From assembly GCA_025465145.1 (NCBI GenBank), contig JAODNS010000306.1, positions 1 to 11,199 of the forward strand: a stretch of 11,199 nt of DNA, given 5' to 3'. A program made the translations under genes and the position numbers. Numbering within the stretch: the stretch's first letter is position 1; the number at the start of each line of letters is the position of its first letter. Below, piece by piece: positions 1 to 6,309 of the stretch. The notes beneath the pieces are model-generated. The model saw only the letters and a program-made list of their open reading frames with translations, made no database searches and was not told the DNA's origin. The stretch comes from Frankiales bacterium (GTDB lineage Bacteria > Actinomycetota > Actinomycetes > Mycobacteriales > SCTD01).

Positions 1-1143
1 GTGCGCGTCGGGCACGGTCGCCGACGCGGGGTCGGTCGGCTGCCACTGCTTGGCACCGGCGGGGGACTCGGTCAGCTCCCACTCCCAGCCGAGCAGCGTG
101 TCCCAGTAGCTGTTGTCCCACTGCGTCGGCGTCGGCGTCCACGCGCCCTCCAGACCGGAGGTGATGGTGTCCTCGGCCTTGCCCTTGCCGAACTCGTTCT
201 TCCAGCCGAGGCCGCCGGAGTGCACCGGGCAGCCCTCCGGCTCGGGACCGACGAGCGACGGGTCGCCGGCGCCGTGCGTCTTGCCGAAGGTGTGGCCGCC
301 GGCGATCAGCGCGACGGTCTCCTCGGAGTTCATCGACATGCGGCTGAAGGTCACGCGGATGTCGTGCGCGGACTGCAGCGGGTCCGGGATGCCCTTCGGG
401 CCCTCGGGGTTGACGTAGATGAGGCCCATCGTGACGGCGCCGAAGTCGCCCTCCTCGAGGTCCAGCGGGTCGTCGCCGCTGTAGCGCTCGTCGCCGAGCC
501 AGGTGTCCTCCGGACCCCAGAAGACCTCCTCGGGTTGCCATACGTCCTCGCGACCGAAGGCGAAGCCGAAGGTCGGGAAGCCCATGTCCTCGTGCGCGAC
601 GTTGCCGGCGAACACGAGCAGGTCGGCCCAGGACAGCGCGCGGCCGTACTTCTGCTTGACGGGCAGCAGCAGGCGGCGGGCCTTGTCGAGGTTGCCATTG
701 TCCGGCCAGCTGTTCAGCGGCGCGAACCGCTGCTCGCCGGCGCCCGCGCCACCGCGGCCGTCAGCGGCGCGGTACGTGCCCGCGGCGTGCCACGACATGC
801 GGATGAAAAGCGGGCCGTAGTGCCCGTAGTCGGCCGGCCACCAGTCCTGCGAGGTGTGCATCACCTTCACCAGGTCGGCCTTGACGGCCGCGACGTCCAG
901 CTGCTGGACGGCCTTCTTGTAGTCGAACTCCTCGCCGAGCGGGTCGGCCTTCGGGTCCGTGCGGTTCAGGACCCCCAGGTCGACCTGGTTCGGCCACCAG
1001 TCGCGGTTGGTGCGCGGCCGCTGGTCGGTCTTCGCGGTGGGAGCGTCGAGCGCCGGATTCTCGCTCTCGCTGTTGCTCGCGGTGCTGTCGGTGCCCTGCG
1101 GGCTGGCGGTCTCGTCGCGCGGCTTCGGGTCCTGCTCGGTCAC
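1..1143 (-). CDS. katG: Catalase-peroxidase KatG, N-terminal 381 residues (cut by left window edge)
   Basis: KatG is a cytosolic bifunctional haem enzyme that removes H2O2 as catalase and peroxidase. The frame reads unbroken from a GTG start to the window edge. The N-terminal haem domain is clear. The distal triad R115, W118 and H119 lies in FIRMSWHAAGTYR. Proximal H284 lies in GGHTFGKTHG. W118, Y243 and M269 fit the positions of the Trp-Tyr-Met adduct needed for catalase activity. S329 aligns with M. tuberculosis S315, the isoniazid-resistance position. The first 45 residues are a polar, low-complexity tail, as is usual. The start is supported by AGAGGA at 1149-1154, 5 bases upstream. It follows furA on the same strand with a 37-base gap, so co-transcription and FurA control are expected. 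About half of a normal ~740-residue KatG is outside the window. Family identity is certain from the motifs. Confidence 0.97.
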   Translation of the reverse strand, partial: MTEQDPKPRDETASPQGTDSTASNSESENPALDAPTAKTDQRPRTNRDWWPNQVDLGVLNRTDPKADPLGEEFDYKKAVQQLDVAAVKADLVKVMHTSQDWWPADYGHYGPLFIRMSWHAAGTYRAADGRGGAGAGEQRFAPLNSWPDNGNLDKARRLLLPVKQKYGRALSWADLLVFAGNVAHEDMGFPTFGFAFGREDVWQPEEVFWGPEDTWLGDERYSGDDPLDLEEGDFGAVTMGLIYVNPEGPKGIPDPLQSAHDIRVTFSRMSMNSEETVALIAGGHTFGKTHGAGDPSLVGPEPEGCPVHSGGLGWKNEFGKGKAEDTITSGLEGAWTPTPTQWDNSYWDTLLGWEWELTESPAGAKQWQPTDPASATVPDAH

Positions 1144-1181
1144 GGTTGTCCTCTCTCGGTGGTGCGTCTGCTTCGGAAGTC

Positions 1182-1604
1182 TCAGGCAGCGCTCGTGCAG
1201 GCCGGACAGCGGCCCCAGTACACGACCTCCGCCTCGTCGATCGCGTAGCCGCTGTCGTCCGACGCCGTGAGGCACGGCGTCTCGCCGGTGGCGCAGTCGA
1301 CGTCGCGGATCGCGCCGCAGGAGCGGCACACGACGTGGTGGTGGTTGTCGCCGACGCGCGCCTCGTACCGGGCGACGGAGCCGGCCGGCTGGATGCGGCG
1401 TACGAGGCCCGCGTCGGTCAGAGCGTCCAGGACGTCGTAGACCGCCTGGTGCGAGATGGGTACGTCGCTGCGCACCGCGGCGAGGATCGAGCCCGTGTCT
1501 GCGTGCGGCCTCGCGTGCACCGCGGCCAGGACGGCGAGCCGAGGCTTCGTCACGCGAAGCGGGGTCGTCCGCAGCAGGCTCTCGAGCTCCTGCAGGTCCG
1601 GCAC
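1182..1604 (-). CDS. furA: Fur-family peroxide-responsive repressor, FurA type
   Basis: This is a 140-residue Fur-family repressor that should sense peroxide or metal and repress itself and the downstream katG. Residues 1-85 form the winged-helix domain, with SHQAVYDVLDALTDAGLVRR as the recognition region. Residues 86-140 form the dimer/metal domain, with HHH at 88-90 and two CxxC pairs (C93/C96, C133/C136) for structural zinc. As I remember M. tuberculosis FurA, the match is close through VGDNHHH, VCRSCG, CLTASD and EAEVVYWG. An in-frame GTG also exists at 1622, but that start lies between the -35 and -10 elements of the predicted promoter. GTG 1604 sits 6 bases after the -10-like GACACT and gives the N-terminal length I recall for FurA, so I prefer it. 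No Shine-Dalgarno sequence is visible, so a leaderless mRNA is inferred. It is divergent from the ERCC4-Lsr2 gene. Confidence 0.93.
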   Translation of the reverse strand: MPDLQELESLLRTTPLRVTKPRLAVLAAVHARPHADTGSILAAVRSDVPISHQAVYDVLDALTDAGLVRRIQPAGSVARYEARVGDNHHHVVCRSCGAIRDVDCATGETPCLTASDDSGYAIDEAEVVYWGRCPACTSAA

Positions 1605-1640
1605 GTCGTCAGTGTCGCGCACGATCTGGAATCGTTCAAG
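1605..1640 (-). promoter_or_regulatory. furA promoter with FurA-box-like operator
   Basis: Read on the minus strand, 1640-1625 contains CTTGA, three bases, then ATTCCAGA. This has the same spacing as the FurA operator I remember upstream of mycobacterial furA. TTGAAC (1639-1634) is a -35, and GACACT (1616-1611) is a weak -10 after 17 bases. Six more bases lead directly to GTG 1604. The operator overlaps the promoter, as expected for autorepression. The operator identity rests on memory of the mycobacterial site, not on a database match. Confidence 0.6.
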
Positions 1641-1661
1641 TCAGGGGGCTGCTGGCGCCGC

Positions 1662-1667
1662 TACGCT
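1662..1667 (+). promoter_or_regulatory. Possible -10 element (TACGCT) for the ERCC4-Lsr2 gene
   Basis: TACGCT fits the actinobacterial TAnnnT -10 pattern and lies 6 bases before GTG 1674, which has no Shine-Dalgarno sequence. That spacing would give a leaderless transcript. No convincing -35 is seen. The expected -35 area abuts the FurA-box-like site at 1621-1640, so FurA could in principle affect this promoter too. A short motif in GC-rich DNA can arise by chance. Confidence 0.3.
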
Positions 1668-1673
1668 GCGGCC

Positions 1674-2645
1674 GTGGTGGACGACTTCGTCATCGCGCGC
1701 AACCCGGACTCGGACTCCGCGCTGCCCTACCTGCTGCGGATACCGCTGCCGGACCGCCCCGTGGTGCTGAAGGCGCGCGAGACCTGGCCGCGCACGAGCA
1801 AGGTGTACTGCCACCGCGGGGACGCCTGGCCGGTGGAGCCGGAGGTCGTCGAGCGGGTGCCGGTGAAGGCTTGCGTGGCCCGGGGACCAGCGATCGACCT
1901 TGTGCTCGACCGCGGCCGCGAGAACCGCAGCCAACTGGTGTTCACGCGGCTCAAGAGCGGCCGGGAGGCGATCTTCTGGCAGAGCCCGCGCACGGCGAAG
2001 CAGGCGCGGCCCGGCGTACGTACGCCCACGGCACGCGCCCACGGGCTCGAGGACCTCGAGATCGTCGTGGACGGAAGGGAGCGGTACGCGTACCGCTTCA
2101 CCCAGCAGCGGGCGACACCGGTGAAGGGGTCCCTCCCGTGCGGTGACTACGGCGTACGCAGAGCCGGTGAGGTGCTCGCGGTGGTGGAGCGCAAGTCGTT
2201 GCCGGACCTGGCGGGCAGCCTCGTCGATGGGCGCCTGGCGGGGCAGCTGAGCGAGCTGGCCACCATGCCCCGGGCTGCTGTGGTGGTCGAGGACCGGTAC
2301 TCGCGGCTGTTCACGTTGCCGCACGTGAAGCCGGGCTTCGTCGCGGACCTGCTGGCCCGGGTGCAGGTCCGGTGGCCGATGGTGCCGGTCTTCTTCGCCG
2401 AGACGCGACCGCTGGCGGAGGAGTGGACGTACCGCTTTCTTGCGGCCGCAGTCGCGGAGGCCGTTGCGGACGACCGCGTCGCGCGGCGGCTCGAGGACCT
2501 CGTGGAGGCGGAGCCGCTGGAGGCACCGGCGCCACGACCAGCCGCGGTACGTGCGTGGGCGGTTCAGCAGGGGCTGCCGGTGTCGGACCGCGGCCGTATC
2601 CGCGCCGACGTGCTGATCGCGTACGAGCAGAGCCGCGGTTCCTGA
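1674..2645 (+). CDS. ERCC4 (XPF-type) nuclease-domain protein with Lsr2-like C-terminal domain
   Basis: This 323-residue protein has three parts. Residues 1-125 are an unassigned N-terminal region with LPYLLR, WPRTSKVYC and VFWQSPRTAKQ. Residues ~128-260 are an ERCC4 nuclease domain with IVVDGRERY, GDY (157-159) and the catalytic signature V-E172-R-K174-x3-D178, followed by GRLAGQL. Residues ~290-320 match the Lsr2 DNA-binding end: VRAWAVQQG, then SDRGRIRADVL, with RGR at 306-308 as the minor-groove AT-hook-like clip. The active-site residues look intact, so a metal-dependent nuclease that prefers AT-rich or structured DNA is inferred. The tandem HhH domain of XPF is absent. I recall similar proteins in other actinobacteria, all without known function. 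Start: GTG at 1674 or 1677, no Shine-Dalgarno sequence, probably leaderless. It diverges from furA-katG, which hints at repair under oxidative stress but does not show it. Confidence 0.88.
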   Translation: MVDDFVIARNPDSDSALPYLLRIPLPDRPVVLKARETWPRTSKVYCHRGDAWPVEPEVVERVPVKACVARGPAIDLVLDRGRENRSQLVFTRLKSGREAIFWQSPRTAKQARPGVRTPTARAHGLEDLEIVVDGRERYAYRFTQQRATPVKGSLPCGDYGVRRAGEVLAVVERKSLPDLAGSLVDGRLAGQLSELATMPRAAVVVEDRYSRLFTLPHVKPGFVADLLARVQVRWPMVPVFFAETRPLAEEWTYRFLAAAVAEAVADDRVARRLEDLVEAEPLEAPAPRPAAVRAWAVQQGLPVSDRGRIRADVLIAYEQSRGS

Positions 2646-2798
2646 CCGGTGGTCGCAGTCGGGCTCCCACAGCTCCTCCGGCACGAGTGCCCGCAGCGAC
2701 TGCGCGACGAACGCGTTCAGCCACTCGTCGATCGTCGTCTCCTGGCTCCCTGCGCCGTTGATCGCGACGTGCTGCAGCTCGCCCGACCCGTTGCTCAG
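2646..2798 (-). pseudogene. Orphan coding fragment after the VOC gene, unknown family
   Basis: On the minus strand this stretch reads as about 51 codons with almost every third position G or C, and with protein-like composition (SQETTIDEWLNAF, then VPEELWEP). The plus-strand reading here has clearly poorer third-position bias. The first in-frame codon after the VOC stop region is a CTG that overlaps the VOC stop as CTGA, where ATGA or GTGA would be normal. No stop follows: the frame runs on into the antisense of the ERCC4 gene, where codon bias is lost just past 2646. I do not recognise the family. It may be the remnant of a third gene in the adh-VOC unit, with start and 3' end lost, or a gene using a CTG start. 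Weakly supported. Confidence 0.35.
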
Positions 2799-3169
2799 TG
2801 GTGGCAGACGGCTTCGACGTTGTGGCCGTCGAGGTCGCGCAGGAAGACGCCGTAGTAGCCGAGGTGGTACTCCGGCCACTCGCGCGGCGCGTGCAGCACC
2901 TCGACGCCGGCATCGACGGCAGCGGCGTGCACCGCGTCCACGCCGGCCCGGTCCGGCGCGAGGAACGCGACGTGGACCTCGCGGGTCTCACCGGACTGCG
3001 CCGGGCTCAGCCAGAAGGAGGGGTTGCCACCGCGCCCGAGTCCGACGACGAGCCCGCCGGGTGTCTCATGCCGCATCACCTCGGCCATCCCGATCGGGTC
3101 GAACACGCGCAGGTAGAAGGCGAGCGAGGCCTCGACGTCGGCGACCTGCACGCCGAGGTGGCCGAGCAT
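2795..3169 (-). CDS. VOC-family (glyoxalase/bleomycin-resistance/dioxygenase fold) protein
   Basis: This is a 124-residue single-domain VOC protein with two beta-alpha-beta-beta-beta modules. The N-terminal strand is MLGHLGVQVADVEASLAFY and the C-terminal strand ends in DLDGHNVEAVCHH. Likely metal ligands are H4, H66 (REVHVAF) and E119 (NVEAV), the usual family positions. Length is normal for the group. The family covers glyoxalase I, isomerases, dioxygenases and antibiotic-binding proteins, and this small subgroup has no assigned substrate. It starts at ATG inside the stop of the upstream alcohol dehydrogenase (TGATG, 1-base overlap), so translation is probably coupled. A function on the aldehyde or ketone handled by that dehydrogenase is a reasonable inference only. 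Confidence 0.88.
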   Translation of the reverse strand: MLGHLGVQVADVEASLAFYLRVFDPIGMAEVMRHETPGGLVVGLGRGGNPSFWLSPAQSGETREVHVAFLAPDRAGVDAVHAAAVDAGVEVLHAPREWPEYHLGYYGVFLRDLDGHNVEAVCHH

Positions 3170-4209
3170 CAGAACGTGGCCGTGTCGATGACGAAGCGGT
3201 AGCGGACGTCGCTGCCGACGACCCGGTCCCACGCCTCGTCGATCTGCTCGCCGCTGATCGTCTCGATGGTCGCGCCGATGCCGTGCTCGGCGCAGAAGTC
3301 CAGCATCTGCTGGGTCTCCGGGATGCCGCCGATGCCCGAGCCGGCCCAGCTGCGCCGGTTGCCCATGAGCACGCCGACGGAAATCTCCTGCGGCTCCGGC
3401 GGCGCCCCGACGTTCACGAGCGTGCCGTCGAGGGCCAGCAGCGCCAGGAACTTCGTCATGGGCAGCGGCGCGGAGACGGTGTTGATGATCAGGTCGAACG
3501 TGCCGCGCAGGCTCTTCAGCGTCTCGGGGTCGCTGGTGGCGTAGTACGACGTGGCGCCGAAGGCGAGGCCGTCGTCCTGCTTGGACAGCGACTGCGACAG
3601 CACGCTCACCTCGGCGCCCATGGCCGCGGCGATCTTCACGCCGACGTGGCCGAGCCCGCCGAGACCGACGATGGCCACCTTCTTGCCGGGGCCGCAGCTC
3701 CAGTGGTTCAACGGCGAGAACATCGTGATGCCGGCGCAGAGCAGCGGCGCGGCCACGTCCAGCTCGAGCCCGGCCGGGATGCGCAGCACGAAGTGCTCGT
3801 CGACGACGATCTCCTTGCTGTACCCGCCCGCGGTCTGCGTGCCGTCGACGTCGACGTCGTTGTACGTCCCGACGCTCCTGCCGAGGCAGTACTGCTCGAG
3901 CCCGCGCCGGCAGTGCTCGCACTGGCGGCACGAGTTGACGAGGCAGCCGACGCCGACCCGGTCGCCCACCGCGTGCGTCGTCACCTCGGCGCCGACCTCG
4001 GCCACGATGCCGGCGATCTCGTGACCCGGCACCAGCGGGTACGCGGCTGCGCCCCACTCGTCGCGGCCGGTGTGGATGTCGGAGTGGCAGATCCCCGCGT
4101 ACTTGATCTCGATGCGGACGTCGCGCGGGCCGACCTCGCGCCGCTCGATCGTCGTCTTCTCGAACGGGGCCTTGGCGGCGGGGGTCGCGTACGCGGTCAC
4201 GGTAGGCAT
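3169..4209 (-). CDS. Zinc-dependent NAD(P) alcohol dehydrogenase (AdhC/YahK/cinnamyl-alcohol type)
   Basis: This 346-residue medium-chain dehydrogenase interconverts alcohols and aldehydes in the cytosol. Catalytic zinc ligands are C41 (GICHSD), H63 (PGHE) and C158 (LLCAG). The structural-zinc lobe has C94, C97, C100 and C108. The Rossmann motif is GLGGLGHVG at 182-190. The following strand ends SQSLSK rather than in an acidic residue, which points to NADP(H) preference. The best-fitting subgroup is the broad aldehyde reductases such as mycobacterial AdhC and E. coli YahK. Start ATG 4209 gives the family's usual N-terminus (MPTVTAYA); only a weak Shine-Dalgarno sequence is present. It is first of two coupled genes with the VOC protein, and is divergent from the MFS gene with a 37-base gap. 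Confidence 0.95.
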   Translation of the reverse strand: MPTVTAYATPAAKAPFEKTTIERREVGPRDVRIEIKYAGICHSDIHTGRDEWGAAAYPLVPGHEIAGIVAEVGAEVTTHAVGDRVGVGCLVNSCRQCEHCRRGLEQYCLGRSVGTYNDVDVDGTQTAGGYSKEIVVDEHFVLRIPAGLELDVAAPLLCAGITMFSPLNHWSCGPGKKVAIVGLGGLGHVGVKIAAAMGAEVSVLSQSLSKQDDGLAFGATSYYATSDPETLKSLRGTFDLIINTVSAPLPMTKFLALLALDGTLVNVGAPPEPQEISVGVLMGNRRSWAGSGIGGIPETQQMLDFCAEHGIGATIETISGEQIDEAWDRVVGSDVRYRFVIDTATF

Positions 4210-4234
4210 GTCCCGAGCATGCCCGACGACCCCG

Positions 4235-4240
4235 AGGAGG
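4235..4240 (+). promoter_or_regulatory. Strong Shine-Dalgarno AGGAGG that fixes the MFS start
   Basis: AGGAGG ends 6 bases before GTG 4247 and is in the ideal position. An upstream in-frame ATG at 4208 lacks such a site and would add 13 basic, non-membrane residues overlapping the divergent adh start. The GTG is therefore the better start. Confidence 0.75.
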
Positions 4241-4246
4241 CGCCAG

Positions 4247-5476
4247 GTGCGGCTGCCGAAGAGCCTCTCCGGGCTGCCGCGGGAGACGTTCGTGCTCGCG
4301 CTGGTGGCCTTCTGCGTCGCGCTCGGCTTCGGCATCGTCGTCCCGGCCGTGCCGCTGTTCGCCCTGCAGTTCGGCGTCGGCACCACCGCTGCCGGCGCGG
4401 TCGTCTCGGCGTTCGCGCTGATGCGGCTGGTGTCCGGGCTCGCCGGCGGCAAGCTCGTGGACCGGGTGGGGGAGCGGACCGGCTTGCTCGTCGGGCTCGG
4501 TGTCGTCGCCGTGTCGTCGCTGCTGGCCGGGCTGTCGGTCAGCTACCCGCAGCTGCTCGTCCTGCGCGCCGTCGGCGGCATCGGCTCGGCCGTGTTCACC
4601 ATCGCGTCCACGACGCTGCTGCTGCGGGTCGCCACGGCGGCACAGCGCGGCCAGACCCAGAGCGTCTACCGCGGCGGGTTCCTGCTCGGCGGGATCATCG
4701 GGCCGGCCTTCGGCGGCGCGGTCATCGGCATCTCGCTGCGCGCCCCGTTCTTCCTGTACGCGGGGACGCTCGCGCTGGCGATGGCCGTCGCGGCCACGAT
4801 GCTGCCGCGCGGCGCGCTCACGAGCGAGCCGGCGCAGGTGAGCCTCGGCGTCGCGGAGGAGGACGCGCCGCCGCACGTCGTCGTCCCGGAGGTGCGGACC
4901 GCGCTGCGCACCGCGCTGGCCAACCCCGCGTACCGCGCCGCGCTCGCCGGCAACTTCGCCGTCGGCTTCAGCGTCCTCGGCGTGCGCAGCACCGTCGTGC
5001 CGCTGCTCGTCGTCCAGGACCTGCACCTGGCCGCCGGCTGGGTCGGCGCGGCCTTCGTCGTCGCCGCACTCGTGCAGGCCGTCCTGCTGCTGCCCGCCGG
5101 CCGCGCCGTCGACCAGATCGGCCGGCGGCCCATGCTGCTCGCGGGCGGCGCCGTCACCGCCGCGTCGCTGCTCGGGCTGGCGCTCGTCACCCGACCCGCG
5201 ACGCTGCTGCTCGCCATGGCCGTGTTCGCCTGCGGGGCAGCCGTTCTCGGCGTCGCTCCCGCGGCCCTGGTGGGCGACGTGGTGGAGGGCAAGGGCGGCA
5301 CGGCCGTCGCCGTCTGGCAGATGGCGAGCGACCTCGGGTCGGTCATCGGACCGCTGGCCGCCGGGCTGCTCATCGACCGCGGCTCGTTCGGCACCGCACT
5401 CGTCGTGAGCGGCGCTGTGGTCGCCGCCTGCACGCTGCTCGGCGTCCGGATCCCGCCACGTACGGTCGCCCCGTGA
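4247..5476 (+). CDS. Major facilitator superfamily transporter, probable 12-TM drug/metabolite exporter
   Basis: This 409-residue inner-membrane protein has the alternating hydrophobic pattern of about 12 helices in two halves. TM1 spans ~14-36. The MFS motif A appears twice: GKLVDRVGERTG (68-79) after TM2 and GRAVDQIGRRPM (285-296) in the second half. A polar central loop (~188-228) joins the halves. GFLLGGIIGPAFGG at ~144-157 resembles the antiporter-type motif C of TM5, which suggests proton-driven efflux. Substrate is not predictable. The start is the GTG with the strong AGGAGG. The stop overlaps the next gene's start as GTGA, so the hydrolase is co-translated. It is divergent from adh, and joint control from the short gap is likely. 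Confidence 0.93.
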   Translation: MRLPKSLSGLPRETFVLALVAFCVALGFGIVVPAVPLFALQFGVGTTAAGAVVSAFALMRLVSGLAGGKLVDRVGERTGLLVGLGVVAVSSLLAGLSVSYPQLLVLRAVGGIGSAVFTIASTTLLLRVATAAQRGQTQSVYRGGFLLGGIIGPAFGGAVIGISLRAPFFLYAGTLALAMAVAATMLPRGALTSEPAQVSLGVAEEDAPPHVVVPEVRTALRTALANPAYRAALAGNFAVGFSVLGVRSTVVPLLVVQDLHLAAGWVGAAFVVAALVQAVLLLPAGRAVDQIGRRPMLLAGGAVTAASLLGLALVTRPATLLLAMAVFACGAAVLGVAPAALVGDVVEGKGGTAVAVWQMASDLGSVIGPLAAGLLIDRGSFGTALVVSGAVVAACTLLGVRIPPRTVAP

Positions 5477-6204
5477 CCGACCTGACCCGCAGCTCCATCG
5501 ACATCGCTATGCCGGACGGCAGCGCCGACGCGTACCTGGCCCGGCCGCCCGGCGACGCCCCCGGCGTCCTCGTGTTCATGGACGCCATCGGGCTCCGGCC
5601 GCGGATGGAGCAGATGGCTGACCGCATCGCGGCGCGCGGGTACACCGTCCTCGTCCCGAACCTCTTCTACCGGGCCGGCCGGGCACCGGTCGTCCCCGAC
5701 CTGGTCGCGCGGCTGCAGGGGGAGGACCGCGCGGCCGCCTTCGCCGAGCTCCGGCCCCTCATGGCAGCGCTGACGCCGGAGGTCGCGGCGCAGGACACGG
5801 CGGCGTACGTCGAGCAGCTGCCCGCCGGTCCGCTCGCCACCGTCGGGTACTGCATGGGCGGCGCGTTCGCGCTGCGCGCCGCGGCGCAGCTGCCGGACCG
5901 CGTCGTGGCGGCGGCCAGCTTCCACGGCGGCCACCTGGCACCCGAGGACGGGACCGGCCCGGATCTCGGTCGCGTCCGCGCCGAGGTCTACGCCGGCCAC
6001 GCCGACCAGGACCAGTCGATGCCGGCGGAGCAGGTCGCCCGCTTCGAGCAGGCGCTCACGGCCGCCGGCGTCCGGTACACCTCGGAGACCTACCCGGGCG
6101 CGACGCACGGGTTCACCATGAGCGACATGCCGGTGCACGACGCGGCCGCTGAGCAGCGCCACTGGGACGCGCTGCTGGACCTGCTGGACCGCACGCTGCG
6201 ATGA
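5473..6204 (+). CDS. Dienelactone hydrolase family alpha/beta-hydrolase
   Basis: This 243-residue cytosolic alpha/beta hydrolase is of the dienelactone hydrolase (carboxymethylenebutenolidase) family, which opens lactones or cleaves esters with a Cys-Asp-His triad. The nucleophile elbow is GYCMGG with C127. The probable acid is D178 in AGHADQDQ. The histidine is H212 in GATHGF. The conserved Glu of classical enzymes (near residue 36) appears as D37 in VFMDAIGLRP, a known variant in part of the family. Length is typical. No chlorocatechol or beta-ketoadipate pathway genes flank it, so the real substrate may differ from dienelactone. GTG start overlaps the MFS stop by 4 bases. A hydrolase-exporter pair for a reactive or toxic compound is an inference. 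Confidence 0.93.
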   Translation: MTDLTRSSIDIAMPDGSADAYLARPPGDAPGVLVFMDAIGLRPRMEQMADRIAARGYTVLVPNLFYRAGRAPVVPDLVARLQGEDRAAAFAELRPLMAALTPEVAAQDTAAYVEQLPAGPLATVGYCMGGAFALRAAAQLPDRVVAAASFHGGHLAPEDGTGPDLGRVRAEVYAGHADQDQSMPAEQVARFEQALTAAGVRYTSETYPGATHGFTMSDMPVHDAAAEQRHWDALLDLLDRTLR

Positions 6205-6242
6205 CCGGCTTCCCGGTGGTCCCCATCCTGGCGGACTCGCCA
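6204..6242 (+). terminator. Possible weak terminator after the MFS-hydrolase unit
   Basis: Two small perfect hairpins follow the stop: ACCGG/CCGGT (6204-6208 with 6213-6217, 4-base loop) and TGGCG/CGCCA (6229-6233 with 6238-6242, 4-base loop). Neither has a U-tract, and 5-bp stems are frequent by chance in GC-rich DNA. The rest of the gap up to 6309 shows only a TACTGT (6286-6291) and the next gene's ribosome binding site. Confidence 0.25.
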
Positions 6243-6309
6243 AGCACGGCATGTCGTAGATGAGTTCCCGCCCGCCCGTTCGTCGTACTGTCCGAACAGG
6301 AGGTCACCC

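Noticed and set aside
1..1248. Plus-strand frame across katG
   Set aside because: It is the antisense of katG, whose minus-strand reading has every KatG motif.
2709..2718. Palindrome GAACGCGTTC
   Set aside because: Ten bases without loop, common in GC-rich DNA, and inside the orphan coding fragment. No promoter or terminator context.
2795..5026. A 743-codon open frame on the minus strand that ends in the VOC protein
   Set aside because: The VOC part is real from ATG 3169. The upstream portion is an off-frame reading of adh and antisense of the MFS gene, not a fusion.
2758..6204. A 1148-codon open frame on the plus strand
   Set aside because: Only the last 243 codons (from GTG 5473) are a real protein. 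The rest is Arg-rich antisense and off-frame reading of adh, VOC and MFS genes, caused by few stops in GC-rich DNA.
6286..6291. TACTGT as promoter of the propeller gene
   Set aside because: It has no -35 partner, and a start 7 bases later would fall on the Shine-Dalgarno sequence. It was not listed as a feature.
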